NCBI RefSeq assembly: GCF_029167235.1
Contig: NZ_JARFTR010000257.1
Span: forward strand, 1-62,574
Reading direction: 5' to 3'
DNA length: 62,574 bases
From: Kamptonema sp. UHCC 0994
Lineage (GTDB): Bacteria; Cyanobacteriota; Cyanobacteriia; Cyanobacteriales; Microcoleaceae
How positions within the stretch are numbered: the stretch's first letter is position 1; each line of letters begins with the position of its first letter. The translations under genes and the position numbers were made by a program. The notes beneath the pieces are model-generated. The model worked only from the letters and a program-made list of their open reading frames with translations. It was not told the origin of the DNA and did no database searches. This document shows positions 26,123-34,987 of the stretch, one piece after another.

Positions 26123-27118
26123 CTAGCTATTATTCTGGAAGTTAGTAGAAAAAACTTGTTTAAGATCGACATTCCCACCGCTGACAATTACGCCAACTCG
26201 TAAACCTTCAGCTTGAATAATATTTTCTAACAACGCTGCTGCTGCTAAAGTGCCTGTAGGTTCGACAACAAGTTTCATGCGTTCCCACATAAAAAACATT
26301 GTTTTACGAATAGCATCCTCGGAAACTGTTACGATGTCGTCTACATAATGGAGGATTAAAGGAAATGTTAATTTACCTAAAAAAGGAGTACGTGCGCCAT
26401 CAGCAATAGTATCAGGATTATGAACAGTTTGTAGGGTTTTTGTGCGGAACGATCGCGCCGCATCATCTGCTTGTTGCGGTTCCACACCAATGACTCGACA
26501 TTTAGGCGATCGCGCCTTAGTGGCGATCGCGCACCCAGAAAGCAAACCTCCGCCGCCGCAACATACCAGTAATAGGTCTAATTCCCCAACTTCTTCTATG
26601 AGTTCTAACGCCGTTGTACCCTGGCCAGCGATGACGTGGGGGTGATCGTAGGGAGGGATAATTGTAGAGCCGCGATCGCTAGCTATTTGTTGGCAAAGTT
26701 CCTCTCGCGAAGTCTGCGATCGCTCATAAAAAATAATCTCGGCCCCATAGCCGCGAGTCGCCTCTTGCTTGACGATGGGAGCATCGCTAGGCATGATAAT
26801 AGTTGTGCTAATTCCGAGTAATTTTCCTCCTAGTGCGATCGCCTGTGCGTGGTTTCCCGAAGAGAAAGTTATAACTCCTTGATTTTTTTGTTCTGCTGAT
26901 AGTTGAGATAGAGCATTGTACGCACCGCGAAACTTAAATGAACCTGTGCGCTGAAAGTTTTCACACTTAAAAAATACCTGAGAATTTGTAATTTTATTAA
27001 CAGTCTGGGACGTGAAAACAGGCGTTCTATTTACCTGACCATTCAGGCGCATTGCCGCAGACTCAACATCGGCAATACTTACGGGTAAGGCAATAGAATT
27101 AGAGAAGTTATCGTTCAT
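26123..27118 (-). CDS. Threonine/serine dehydratase-like PLP enzyme (fold type II)
   Basis: PLP-dependent deaminase or racemase of 331 aa from the ATG at 27118. A reading from 27190 adds 24 residues encoded by a repeat (27136-27242), so I reject it. The PLP lysine is in RTGSFKFRGAYNAL, the phosphate-binding loop is CGGGGLLSG, and SGNHAQAIAL is the substrate loop. There is no ACT domain, so it resembles catabolic threonine dehydratase, serine racemase or threo-3-hydroxyaspartate ammonia-lyase and not feedback-controlled IlvA. The exact substrate is not decided by the sequence. Confidence 0.8.
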   Translation of the reverse strand: MNDNFSNSIALPVSIADVESAAMRLNGQVNRTPVFTSQTVNKITNSQVFFKCENFQRTGSFKFRGAYNALSQLSAEQKNQGVITFSSGNHAQAIALGGKLLGISTTIIMPSDAPIVKQEATRGYGAEIIFYERSQTSREELCQQIASDRGSTIIPPYDHPHVIAGQGTTALELIEEVGELDLLLVCCGGGGLLSGCAIATKARSPKCRVIGVEPQQADDAARSFRTKTLQTVHNPDTIADGARTPFLGKLTFPLILHYVDDIVTVSEDAIRKTMFFMWERMKLVVEPTGTLAAAALLENIIQAEGLRVGVIVSGGNVDLKQVFSTNFQNNS

Positions 27119-27135
27119 TTTTTGACATCCGTAGT

Positions 27136-27242
27136 AGGACTTACGCAGGTCGTCCCAGAAACCGGGTTTTTGAGAGGATCTGTGGGTCATAACGAAGTAT
27201 TTTCGTAAAAAAACGGTTTCTTTGGTTGGGTGCGTAAGTCCT
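27136..27242. repeat. MITE-like element with AGGACTTACGCA ends
   Basis: Terminal inverted repeats of 12 bp (27136-27147 and 27231-27242, TGCGTAAGTCCT) flank a core with the CCAGAAACCGGGTTTT motif. Similar ends occur at 37631 and at 49822-49953, and the AGAAACCGGGTTTCT core recurs at 55590-55660. Confidence 0.6.
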
Positions 27243-27366
27243 GTAAATTAAACGTAGAGTCGGCGAGCGCCCACCTTACAAATTATAGCATTTATTTGTG
27301 TCTACTTACTTATCAAGTATTTAAGTTTTTTAAGGGCGGCTTTGATTTCGATAGAAAAAGTTTGTG

Positions 27367-27969
27367 TTATTGATTTTCTGATGGAAATTCTACATCTTCG
27401 TAGAGGAGGGAAATAGGAAATTGGAAGTCAACGCTAGTTAGGTAAACTTCAGGTTCAGTTCCTTCTGGAGTAGTTTCATCAATTTGGTAGTGGGTGAGTT
27501 CCCATTTATTTTGATCGTTGAGTCGATAACAATCAATGCTAATTTCTTGAGCGTTGATGAGTACATATTCTTTCAATGTATTGATGCGGCGGTAATTGGT
27601 GAATTTCTTACCTCTATCAAATCCTTCTGTACTAGGGGAGAGGACTTCAACAATTAGACAAGGATATTGGATAAATTCGATAGCGCGTCTGTCTCTTTCA
27701 TCGCAACTTACCATGACATCTGGGTAGTGAAAGGGGCCATTTTCAGAGATCATAACTTTGGCATCTGCCATAGATACTTTACAGCCTTTGCCGCGCAGAT
27801 AATTTTTCAAGGCATTGGTTAGATTAACAGCAATATCGTTGTGGGGAATAGTCCCGCCTGTCATGGCGAAGGCTTCACCGTTGACATATTCATATTTCAG
27901 AGGTTGCTGTTCTTCCCATTCTAGATATTCTTGGGGAGTCATGTAGCGGAATTCTGGGTTAGCAATCAT
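27367..27969 (-). CDS. Uma2 family endonuclease-like protein (DUF820)
   Basis: Protein of 200 aa of the restriction-endonuclease-like family expanded in cyanobacteria. Key segments are MTPQEYLEWEEQQPLKYEYV at the start, the active-site Asp in YPDVMVSCD and the Glu in CLIVEVLSPSTEGFDRGKK, followed by the Lys. The nuclease role is inferred from fold; the target is unknown for the family. Confidence 0.85.
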   Translation of the reverse strand: MIANPEFRYMTPQEYLEWEEQQPLKYEYVNGEAFAMTGGTIPHNDIAVNLTNALKNYLRGKGCKVSMADAKVMISENGPFHYPDVMVSCDERDRRAIEFIQYPCLIVEVLSPSTEGFDRGKKFTNYRRINTLKEYVLINAQEISIDCYRLNDQNKWELTHYQIDETTPEGTEPEVYLTSVDFQFPISLLYEDVEFPSENQ

Positions 27970-28029
27970 TTGAGGTGTCTGTTATTAGTTATCAAGGATA
28001 ATTTTATCATGCTTGAAGACCGGATTTAG

Positions 28030-28142
28030 ACCCGGCGGTTGAAACCGCGTCTACACAGACAAAACCCGCCTTCGCGGGTTGAAATTCTATTAGTCCGCGT
28101 AGGCGGACTTCGTTTGTGTAGCCGCGAATTCTATTCGCCGGG
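28030..28142. repeat. Composite inverted-repeat element upstream of the pentapeptide-RidA gene
   Basis: Outer arms CCCGGCG and CGCCGGGG enclose GAAACCGCGTCTACACAGAC and its imperfect complement GTTTGTGTAGCCGCGAATTC. Inside are two perfect hairpins, AACCCGCCTTCGCGGGTT and AGTCCGCGTAGGCGGACT. It has no coding capacity and is typical of Oscillatoriales MITE/REP elements. It ends about 100 bp before the start codon. Confidence 0.6.
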
Positions 28143-28242
28143 GCCGATTAAATATGATGCAAGATATCAGTATAAATAAATTTGCGATCGATTGGGCATT
28201 TCGTGGTAGACTAATTTGAGAGAATTGATAACAAAGGTAAAT

Positions 28243-29466
28243 ATGGACGCGAATGAACTGCTAGAAAGATATGCAAACGGTGAACGAAAATTTCATTCGG
28301 TAATGCTGAGAGGAGTGGAGTTAAACGGTGTCGATCTAAGTGGGATAGACTTAAGCGGTGCAAATTTGACGGGAGCAGAGTTAAATGAGGCAAACCTCAC
28401 TGGAGCGATACTTAATAGCACCAATCTCGCTCAGGCATCCCTGAGAGGCGCAAATTTGAGTAAATTATTGGGAGCTCCTTCAGCAAATCTGAGTTATGCA
28501 GACCTCAGCTATGCTAATTTCAGTAATGCAAATTTGAATCATTGCAATTTTAGTAATGCCAACCTAAACAAGGCAAACTTAAGTGATGCTGTGCTAAATC
28601 ATGCAAGCCTAATAGGATCTTCCTTGATTGAAGCTAATCTAACTAGAGCTAACTTAAAAAAGGCAAATCTGACTGAGGCAAACTTGACTGGATCAGACTT
28701 AACTCAAACCGTCCTAACTAACGTGCAACTCCCAAATGTAAACTTCCACAGAGTTAAGATGCGGGGGGTAAATTTTTCTACGTATAATTTGTCAGGTATA
28801 AATCTAGCTGAAGCAGATTTAGGTGAAGCAGAACTCGCGGGGGTGATTTTTAGAAAAGCTTATTTGCGGGGTACAAATTTAGAGAGAGCATATCTTCAAA
28901 ATGCTGATTTGATGATGGCAAACCTAGATGGAGCCAACCTGAAAAAAGCGGATTTAACAGGAGCAAATCTCTATGGCGCAAGCATTCAAAATACCGACTT
29001 CACAGGTGCGATAATGCCAAACGGAGAAAAGTATCAGTCAGAAACCTCTAACCAAAAATCAGAAAATTCAATAACTATGACACGCAAAATTATCTGTACC
29101 GAAAACGCACCCAAACCAGTAGGCCCATACAATCAAGCGATCGCAGCCAGCGGTACAATGCTCTTCGTAGCCGGTCAAATTGCGATCGACATCCGTATTA
29201 ACCAAGTCGTCTATACCGAAGACGTAAGCAAACAAACAGAACAAGTCATGGCAAATATCGAAGCCATCCTCACAGAAGCCGGTGCTACTTGGTTAGATGT
29301 CGTCAAAACCACCATTTATCTCAAAGATATGAACGATTTTGCCGCTGTTAATGCCATCTATGGCAAATATTTTGATAGCACAACAGCACCAGCACGGGCC
29401 TGCGTCGAAGTTTCTCGCCTACCAAAAGATGTCTTAGTCGAGATAGATTGCATCGCCGTAATTTAA
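28243..29466 (+). CDS. Pentapeptide-repeat protein fused to a RidA-type deaminase domain
   Basis: Protein of 407 aa from the ATG at 28243, which follows AAAGGT. Residues 1-20 are a cap found in other pentapeptide proteins here (LLERYANGERKF). Residues of about 25-265 are tandem A(N/D)LXX repeats forming a right-handed quadrilateral beta helix. After a linker rich in Ser, Asn and Glu (QSETSNQKSENS), residues 279-407 are a complete RidA domain: CTENAPKPVGPYNQAIAASG and ending ARACVEVSRLPKDVLVEIDC, with the deaminase Arg in PARACVE. RidA proteins are usually separate trimers that hydrolyse reactive enamines. An ATG at 29077 is in frame and could give free RidA, but no good ribosome site precedes it. 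Confidence 0.85.
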   Translation: MDANELLERYANGERKFHSVMLRGVELNGVDLSGIDLSGANLTGAELNEANLTGAILNSTNLAQASLRGANLSKLLGAPSANLSYADLSYANFSNANLNHCNFSNANLNKANLSDAVLNHASLIGSSLIEANLTRANLKKANLTEANLTGSDLTQTVLTNVQLPNVNFHRVKMRGVNFSTYNLSGINLAEADLGEAELAGVIFRKAYLRGTNLERAYLQNADLMMANLDGANLKKADLTGANLYGASIQNTDFTGAIMPNGEKYQSETSNQKSENSITMTRKIICTENAPKPVGPYNQAIAASGTMLFVAGQIAIDIRINQVVYTEDVSKQTEQVMANIEAILTEAGATWLDVVKTTIYLKDMNDFAAVNAIYGKYFDSTTAPARACVEVSRLPKDVLVEIDCIAVI

Positions 29467-29479
29467 TCAAATTCAATAA

Positions 29480-29959
29480 TTAAAACTGCTTCATCGCCCG
29501 TTCAATACTTCGCTTATCATCCCGTTCCTTAATACTATCCCGCTTATCGTGTAGCTTCTTCCCTTTCCCCAAAGCAATATCAAGTTTCACCCAGCCGCTC
29601 TTGAAATACATCTTCAAAGGTACCAAAGTCAAGCCCTGTTGCTCCACCTTACCTAGCAACTTGCGGATTTCCTGTTTGTGCATCAACAGTTTGCGGGTGC
29701 GGCGGGGATCGTGGTTAAAATAATCGCTGGCCTTTCCCCAAGGCGAAATGTGGGCATTAATCAACCAGATTTCGCCATTGCGAACTAAAGCATAGCCGTC
29801 ACGCAAATTGACTTTGCCTTCCCGAATCGATTTTACTTCGGTGCCCTTCAGCTCAATTCCAACCTGGTAAGTCTCTAATATTTCATAGAGAAAGCGGGCT
29901 TGGCGGTTGTCGCTGATTATTTTGTAGCCTTCGCTCTTCTTTTCACTCTTTTCACTCAT
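29480..29959 (-). CDS. smpB: SsrA-binding protein SmpB
   Basis: Brings tmRNA to stalled ribosomes in trans-translation. The 159 aa start with YKIISDNRQARFLYEILETY and include GTEVKSIREGKVNLRDGYA and the C-terminal basic tail KGKKLHDKRDSIKERDDKRS that enters the decoding centre. Convergent with the RidA fusion, with a gap of 13 bp. Confidence 0.95.
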   Translation of the reverse strand: MSEKSEKKSEGYKIISDNRQARFLYEILETYQVGIELKGTEVKSIREGKVNLRDGYALVRNGEIWLINAHISPWGKASDYFNHDPRRTRKLLMHKQEIRKLLGKVEQQGLTLVPLKMYFKSGWVKLDIALGKGKKLHDKRDSIKERDDKRSIERAMKQF

Positions 29960-30063
29960 TAATCTAATTTAGCGTGTCGGCCTGTAGTCAGGGAAGTATT
30001 TCCTCAAAATTGTTGCCCTTTAGTTTTAAGCTGTTATCAGGACAGAATTGATAAGACTAGCGC

Positions 30064-30924
30064 ATGGCAACTATCTGGGAACTCGATTATTACAGCCGTC
30101 CGATTGTGGACGACCAACAGAAAAAACTCTGGGAAGTCTTGATTTGCGAGAGTCCCCTAAATGTAGGCGACAAGTCAGAGTCATTGTTTCGCTACTCCCA
30201 GTTTTGTCCAAGTTCTACCGTGAACTCCTTATGGCTGGCGGCGGCTATCAAAGAAGCGATCGCATCTTCTCCTTCCCCTCCTGAAAAAATCCGCTTTTTT
30301 CGCCGCCAGATGACCAACATGATTGTCAAAGCTTGCGAAGAGTTGCACATTCCCACCGCCCCCAGCCGTCGTACCTACGCTCTACAACAGTGGCTGCGAG
30401 AACGGATGGAGGATGTGTATCCTACTCACCCTGGTTTTCAATCTGGCTTGACTCCTTCTGTCCAATATAGCTCTGAGATCCCGCAAGCTCTACCAGATGC
30501 TCTCCTTGGCGAGAAATGGAGTTTCGTGACTCTACCAGTTGAGGCTTTCGAGGAAATGTCCGACTGGGAGATTGAGTTTGGAGAAGCTTTTGGACTAGAA
30601 GCCTTTGGGCTAAAGCCTCAGACACCAATTCCGGGACTGATTATTTTCTCATCCAGGGCCACAGCATTAGCCGCGTGGATGTCGGGTTTGGAGTTAGCTT
30701 TTGTGACCTTTGATGGCGGCCCTCCTGCGAGGTTAGTGTTAGAAACAGGAGCTAGCGATCGCTGGATTTTAGCTAATCTCAGAGATTTAAGTATTGTCGC
30801 CGAAGTCAAAGGCTTTGAATCAGCCAAGGTTGCAGCCAATCAAGTACATTTTTTAGCTATCCAGTCCCATCCTGAAGCTGAGTCTTTCGCCGGATTTTGG
30901 CTACTACAAGAATTTAATCTTTAG
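30064..30924 (+). CDS. Tab2/Atab2 family RNA-binding protein (DUF1092)
   Basis: Protein of 286 aa matching the Tab2/Atab2 family, which in chloroplasts promotes translation of psaB and other photosystem mRNAs. The N-terminal WELDYYSRPIVDDQQKKLWE and the C-terminal HFLAIQSHPEAESFAGFWLL are the family's ends. The start ATG is at 30064. In cyanobacteria a role in photosystem mRNA translation is inferred from the plastid homologue. Transcribed away from smpB; the 104-bp spacer shows nothing. Confidence 0.85.
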   Translation: MATIWELDYYSRPIVDDQQKKLWEVLICESPLNVGDKSESLFRYSQFCPSSTVNSLWLAAAIKEAIASSPSPPEKIRFFRRQMTNMIVKACEELHIPTAPSRRTYALQQWLRERMEDVYPTHPGFQSGLTPSVQYSSEIPQALPDALLGEKWSFVTLPVEAFEEMSDWEIEFGEAFGLEAFGLKPQTPIPGLIIFSSRATALAAWMSGLELAFVTFDGGPPARLVLETGASDRWILANLRDLSIVAEVKGFESAKVAANQVHFLAIQSHPEAESFAGFWLLQEFNL

Positions 30925-31006
30925 GTGGGGAGCGAGGAAGCGGCGGAGCGAGGGAGCAATTTCAATTATCAATTAGCAATTAGCAATTAGCAATGAGCAA
31001 TTAGCA

Positions 31007-32302
31007 ATGAGCAACGACCAATCAGCAGAACAACTGCTAGAGTTAGCAGCTAAAGCTGGGGCACAAGCCGCCGAGGTATTTCAGTCGCGATCGCATTCGC
31101 GACCAGTGTTTTTTGAAGCAAATCGGCTCAAACAACTAGAAAGTATCGAATCAGAAGGAACTGGGTTGCGGCTATGGCGAGATGGTTGTCCGGGTTTAGC
31201 GGTGGCCTATGGGCCAGTAGAACCCCAAGCTTTGATCGATCGCGCGATCGCACTTTCTGAACTCGGTGTCCCGGAGACAATAGAACTAACTACAGGTTCG
31301 CAAACTTCTTATCCAGATTTGGGACGATCGGTAGAAGTAGAACAGTTAGTAATTTGGGGAAAAGATGCGATCGCCACCATCCGAGAATCCTACCCAGAAA
31401 TCCTCTGTACTGCTGAATTTGACTGCGAAGTAGAAAGCATCCGCCTACTTAATTCCTTGGGGTTAGATAGCAGCTATACAGACACAACTCTGAGCGGCTA
31501 TCTAGGTGCAGAATGGGTACGAGGAGAAGATTTCTTGAACGTTTCCGATGGCGAAACCCAGCGAGAAAACCTCGATCCAGTAGATTTAACCAAACGGATA
31601 TTACAACGGTTAAATTGGGCCAAAGAAAATGTCGTCCCTCCGACAGGAAGAGTACCTGTTTTATTCACAGCCAAAGCAGCGGATCTGCTGTGGGGAACCG
31701 TTTCTGCGGCCCTCAACGGCAAACTCGTGCTCGAAGGGGCCTCACCTTGGAGCGATCGCCTCGGCGAGCCCGTAACCTCCCCCCTCCTCACCCTTTCCCA
31801 AGCCCCCGATGCAGGGCCCTATAGCTGTCCCTTTGACGACGAAGGAACTCCTACCCGCCCGATTGTTTTCATCCAAAAAGGAGTTTTGCAGCTCTTTTAT
31901 GCCGATCGCACTACGGGTAAAATCTTAGGTAGCGGTACAACCGGTAACGGCTTCCGCCCCGGTTTAGGGAGTTATCCAACTCCGGGTTTATTTAATGAGT
32001 TAATTCAACCAGGAAAACGGAGTTTAATTGATTTAATTGCCCAACTAGATGACGGATTGATAGTCGATCAAATGCTAGGCGGAAGTGCTGGGATTTCTGG
32101 CGAGTTTTCTATTAATGTCGAACTTGGCTACAGAGTAAAAAATGGTCAAATAATTGGCAGAGTCAAAGATACAATGGTTGCGGGAAATGTCTACACAGCC
32201 CTTAAGCAACTTGTAGAATTAGGAAGCGATGCGGAGTGGAACGGTTCTTGTTACACCCCTTCTGTAATTGTAGAAGGATTGTCAGTTACGGGTCGAAATT
32301 AG
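31007..32302 (+). CDS. TldD/PmbA family metallopeptidase homologue
   Basis: Protein of 431 aa of the PmbA (TldE) branch: AEVFQSRSHSRPVFFEANRL near the start, PVLFTAKAADLLWGTVSAAL in the middle and MLGGSAGISGEFSINVELGY near the end. PmbA lacks the HExxH zinc site of TldD and works as its partner in proteolysis of peptides. No TldD gene is in the window. The start codon at 31007 lies inside a (TTAGCAA)n heptamer array: ATGAGCA is one array unit, so the first residues (Met, Ser, Asn) are repeat-encoded. Confidence 0.85.
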   Translation: MSNDQSAEQLLELAAKAGAQAAEVFQSRSHSRPVFFEANRLKQLESIESEGTGLRLWRDGCPGLAVAYGPVEPQALIDRAIALSELGVPETIELTTGSQTSYPDLGRSVEVEQLVIWGKDAIATIRESYPEILCTAEFDCEVESIRLLNSLGLDSSYTDTTLSGYLGAEWVRGEDFLNVSDGETQRENLDPVDLTKRILQRLNWAKENVVPPTGRVPVLFTAKAADLLWGTVSAALNGKLVLEGASPWSDRLGEPVTSPLLTLSQAPDAGPYSCPFDDEGTPTRPIVFIQKGVLQLFYADRTTGKILGSGTTGNGFRPGLGSYPTPGLFNELIQPGKRSLIDLIAQLDDGLIVDQMLGGSAGISGEFSINVELGYRVKNGQIIGRVKDTMVAGNVYTALKQLVELGSDAEWNGSCYTPSVIVEGLSVTGRN

Positions 32303-32306
32303 AAGA

Positions 32307-32455
32307 GGGGCTAGGGGCTAGGGGCTAGGGGCTAGGGAAGAGGGAAGAGGGAAGAGGGAAGAGGGGAAGATGGGGAGGATGGGTGATTACCAATTACCAA
32401 TTACCAATTACCAATTACCAATTACCAATTACCAATTACCAATTACCAATTACCA
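32307..32455. repeat. Three adjacent heptamer arrays after pmbA, with GGGG runs
   Basis: (GGGGCTA)4 at 32307-32334, directly after the stop; (GGGAAGA)n at about 32335-32372; and (TTACCAA)n at about 32386-32455. The first gives four GGGG runs with 3-nt loops, an ideal quadruplex pattern, just past the end of the gene on the coding strand. Confidence 0.85.
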
Positions 32456-32484
32456 ATATCAGCGTGTATCTACATAAATAGCAA

Positions 32485-32862
32485 ATGTATCAAATGGGAG
32501 TAATTGATAAAACAGTGACTCTGTTTCGTCCAGTCGGTCAAAAAGAAATGGAATTAATTCGGAAAAGTGGTTACACTTCCTTTCCCCCGCGTCTACCTTT
32601 CCAGCCTATTTTCTATCCCGTACTTTCTGAAGAATATGCCGTGCAAATTGCACGAGATTGGAATACAAAAGATGCAGCATCGGGATATATTGGTTATGTC
32701 ACCACATTTCGAGTTCGTGCAAACTTTTTAAGTCGATATGCGATACAAACTGTTGGCAGTTCAAGACATCAAGAATATTGGATTCCAGCAGAACAATTAG
32801 CAGAATTCAATCAAAATATTATCGGATTGATTGAAGTTATTGGCAAATTCAGAGCATCATAG
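32485..32862 (+). CDS. Small conserved protein of the group labelled ADP-ribosylation/crystallin J1
   Basis: Protein of 125 aa (122 if the second ATG at 32494 is used). Conserved pattern: TLFRPVGQKEMELIRKSGY, then PPRLPFQPIFYPVLSEEYAV, then DAASGYIGYVTTFRVRANFL and QEYWIPAEQLAEFN. Homologues carry the label ADP-ribosylation/crystallin J1 by transfer, but I see no catalytic glycohydrolase motif. It ends 9 nt before the HAD gene's start and is probably co-transcribed with it. Confidence 0.65.
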   Translation: MYQMGVIDKTVTLFRPVGQKEMELIRKSGYTSFPPRLPFQPIFYPVLSEEYAVQIARDWNTKDAASGYIGYVTTFRVRANFLSRYAIQTVGSSRHQEYWIPAEQLAEFNQNIIGLIEVIGKFRAS

Positions 32863-32871
32863 GAGGTAAAA

Positions 32872-33567
32872 ATGCTAGATTTTAGTCAATTTGAAGTCTT
32901 AAGTTTTGATTGCTACGGAACCCTCATAGATTGGGAAGGAGGGATACTGCCAGTATTGAAAAACCTACTGGAAACCCACAATATTAATCAGAGTGACAAG
33001 CAGATTCTGGAACTATTTGCAGAATTTGAGTCAGAATTAGAAAAGGACACAAATGGATATCTGAAATATCGGGAAGTTTTGCGACAAGTCGTGAAAAAAA
33101 TTAGCGAACGGTTTAATTTTGATGTCACAGAAGCAGAATTAAACAGCCTTCCTGATTCCCTCAAAAATTGGCAACCTTTCCCCGATACCGTCGAAGCACT
33201 AAAAGCGCTAAAAAAGAGATTTCATCTGGCGATTATCTCCAATACAGACGATGAATTATTTGCCGATACCGCCAAACATCTCCAAGTAGAATTTGACTGG
33301 ATTATTACAGCAGAACAAGTCAAATCCTATAAACCATCACCGCGCAATTTTGAATTTGCTATTCAAAAAATGGGGATATCTCCCGATAAACTGCTGCACG
33401 TTGCTGAAAGCATTTACCATGATGTTATACCCGTAAAAGCAATGGGTTTATCAACAGTGTGGGTAAATCGGCGTGTTGGGAAAGAAGGATTTGGTGCAAC
33501 TAAGGCCGCTAGTGGTGAAGCTGATTTAGAAGTACCCGATTTGAAAACTTTAGTTTCGCTAATTTGA
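32872..33567 (+). CDS. HAD-superfamily hydrolase (haloacid dehalogenase type II-like)
   Basis: Protein of 231 aa. Nucleophile motif VLSFDCYGTLIDW (D13), motif II IISNTDDE, motif III Lys in VKSYKPSPRNFE and acidic motif IV in HVAESIYHDVIP. The DCYGTL start and size match type II haloacid dehalogenases and related phosphatases. The strong AGGAGGT ribosome site begins right after the preceding gene. The substrate is not known. Confidence 0.85.
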   Translation: MLDFSQFEVLSFDCYGTLIDWEGGILPVLKNLLETHNINQSDKQILELFAEFESELEKDTNGYLKYREVLRQVVKKISERFNFDVTEAELNSLPDSLKNWQPFPDTVEALKALKKRFHLAIISNTDDELFADTAKHLQVEFDWIITAEQVKSYKPSPRNFEFAIQKMGISPDKLLHVAESIYHDVIPVKAMGLSTVWVNRRVGKEGFGATKAASGEADLEVPDLKTLVSLI

Positions 33568-33642
33568 AGTTTTTTAGCTGGAAATAAAAAATAGGAAAAA
33601 CTAGATAATCAACCCCCTAAAACTTTTCCTGAGAGAACACTA

Positions 33643-34953
33643 CTAGGCTGCCTGACACATTGCTTGGTGCACTGGAATTTCGATCGCAAACTCTACTCCT
33701 TGTCCCGGTGTGGATTGGCAGTAAATCTTGCCGCCGTGTTTTTCGGTAATAATCTGATTGCTGATGGAAAGTCCCAATCCTGTGCCTTTGCCAATAGGCT
33801 TGGTGGTAAAGAATGGTTCAAATAGTTTGGCACAGATATTTTCCTCAATACCAAAACCGTTATCAGCGATGTAGATAGCGATCGCCTGATTGGGTAATGA
33901 TTGGGTGCGAATCGTGATGCTGCTGGGGTTTTCACGCATCTCAGCATGGCTACGCTGGCGATCGCGTTCTTCCAAGGCATCAATAGCATTGTTCAGAATG
34001 TTCATAAACACCTGATTCAGTTGGCTGGGATAGCATTCCACCGACGGCAATTCTCCATAGTTCCGCACAATCTGAATGCCGGGATGATCTGGTCTAGCTT
34101 TGAGGCGATGTTGTAAAATCAGCAGGGTACTTTCAATCCCTTCATGTAGATCGATCGCCTTGGCTGTCGATTCATCCAGACGGGAAAAGTTTTTCAGAGA
34201 ACGAACAAGTTGGCTGATGCGATCGCTTCCTACATTTAGAGAATGGAGCAGCTTAATCAAGTCTTCTTTCAGATAGTCTACATCCTGCTCGTCCATCCAT
34301 GCCTGAATTTTGGCATGGGGTTGGGGATGGCATTCCTGATACAAATCCACAAAGTTAATCAGAGCCAGGATATATTCTTCAGCAGGTGCAAGATTAGCAT
34401 GGATAAAATTTACAGGATTGTTGATTTCGTGCGCCACTCCTGCCATCAGTTGACCAAGGGCCGACATCTTTTCGCTTTGCACCAGATGTACCTGTGCCTG
34501 CTTCAAGTTGTCTAGGGTTTGAGAGAGTTCGGCAGTACGATTTTCCAGTTTCTTTTGAGAGTCGCGCAGTTGCAGATGTACCCGGATGCGTGCCAATGCC
34601 TCTTCATGCTGAATTGGCTTCGTAATGTAATCCACTGCTCCCAGACTCAGCCCTTTAACCTTATCCACTGAGTCAGAAAGAGCCGTCATAAAAATCACAG
34701 GAATGTCGCGGGTGGTGGGGTCGGCTTTGAGCCGCTGACAGGTTTCAAACCCATCAATTCCCGGCATCATTATATCCAACAAAATAATATCAGGAAGGTA
34801 GGACTGGAGCCTTTGTAGAGCCGCTTCCCCGCTTTTGGCGATCGCTACCCGATAACCCATCTCACTTAACACATCAAATAACACTTGAATATTAGTGGGG
34901 TTATCATCCACCACCAGAATAGTTCCGAGTTGAGATTTAGCATCAAATGACAT
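33643..34953 (-). CDS. Response regulator-histidine kinase hybrid (REC-HisKA-HATPase)
   Basis: Cytoplasmic hybrid kinase of 436 aa. Receiver domain at about 10-125 with phosphorylated Asp in [16 protein letters not shown] and the conserved Lys in ITKPI. The dimer/phospho-acceptor helix has [13 protein letters not shown] (His is the acceptor). ATPase boxes are N ([14 protein letters not shown]), G1 ([10 protein letters not shown]) and G2 ([15 protein letters not shown]). It has no sensor domain. It follows the 875-aa kinase by 34 nt on the same strand, so they are one operon and probably one phosphorelay. Confidence 0.9.
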   Translation of the reverse strand: MSFDAKSQLGTILVVDDNPTNIQVLFDVLSEMGYRVAIAKSGEAALQRLQSYLPDIILLDIMMPGIDGFETCQRLKADPTTRDIPVIFMTALSDSVDKVKGLSLGAVDYITKPIQHEEALARIRVHLQLRDSQKKLENRTAELSQTLDNLKQAQVHLVQSEKMSALGQLMAGVAHEINNPVNFIHANLAPAEEYILALINFVDLYQECHPQPHAKIQAWMDEQDVDYLKEDLIKLLHSLNVGSDRISQLVRSLKNFSRLDESTAKAIDLHEGIESTLLILQHRLKARPDHPGIQIVRNYGELPSVECYPSQLNQVFMNILNNAIDALEERDRQRSHAEMRENPSSITIRTQSLPNQAIAIYIADNGFGIEENICAKLFEPFFTTKPIGKGTGLGLSISNQIITEKHGGKIYCQSTPGQGVEFAIEIPVHQAMCQAA

Positions 34954-34987
34954 AGCTGAACTCCCTAATTAAGTTAATAATAAAGAC

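Noticed and set aside
27119-27190. N-terminal extension of the dehydratase
   Set aside because: The 24 codons are encoded by a repeat element with inverted ends; family similarity starts at the internal Met.
29467-29479. Terminator between the RidA fusion and smpB
   Set aside because: Only 13 bp, without a hairpin.
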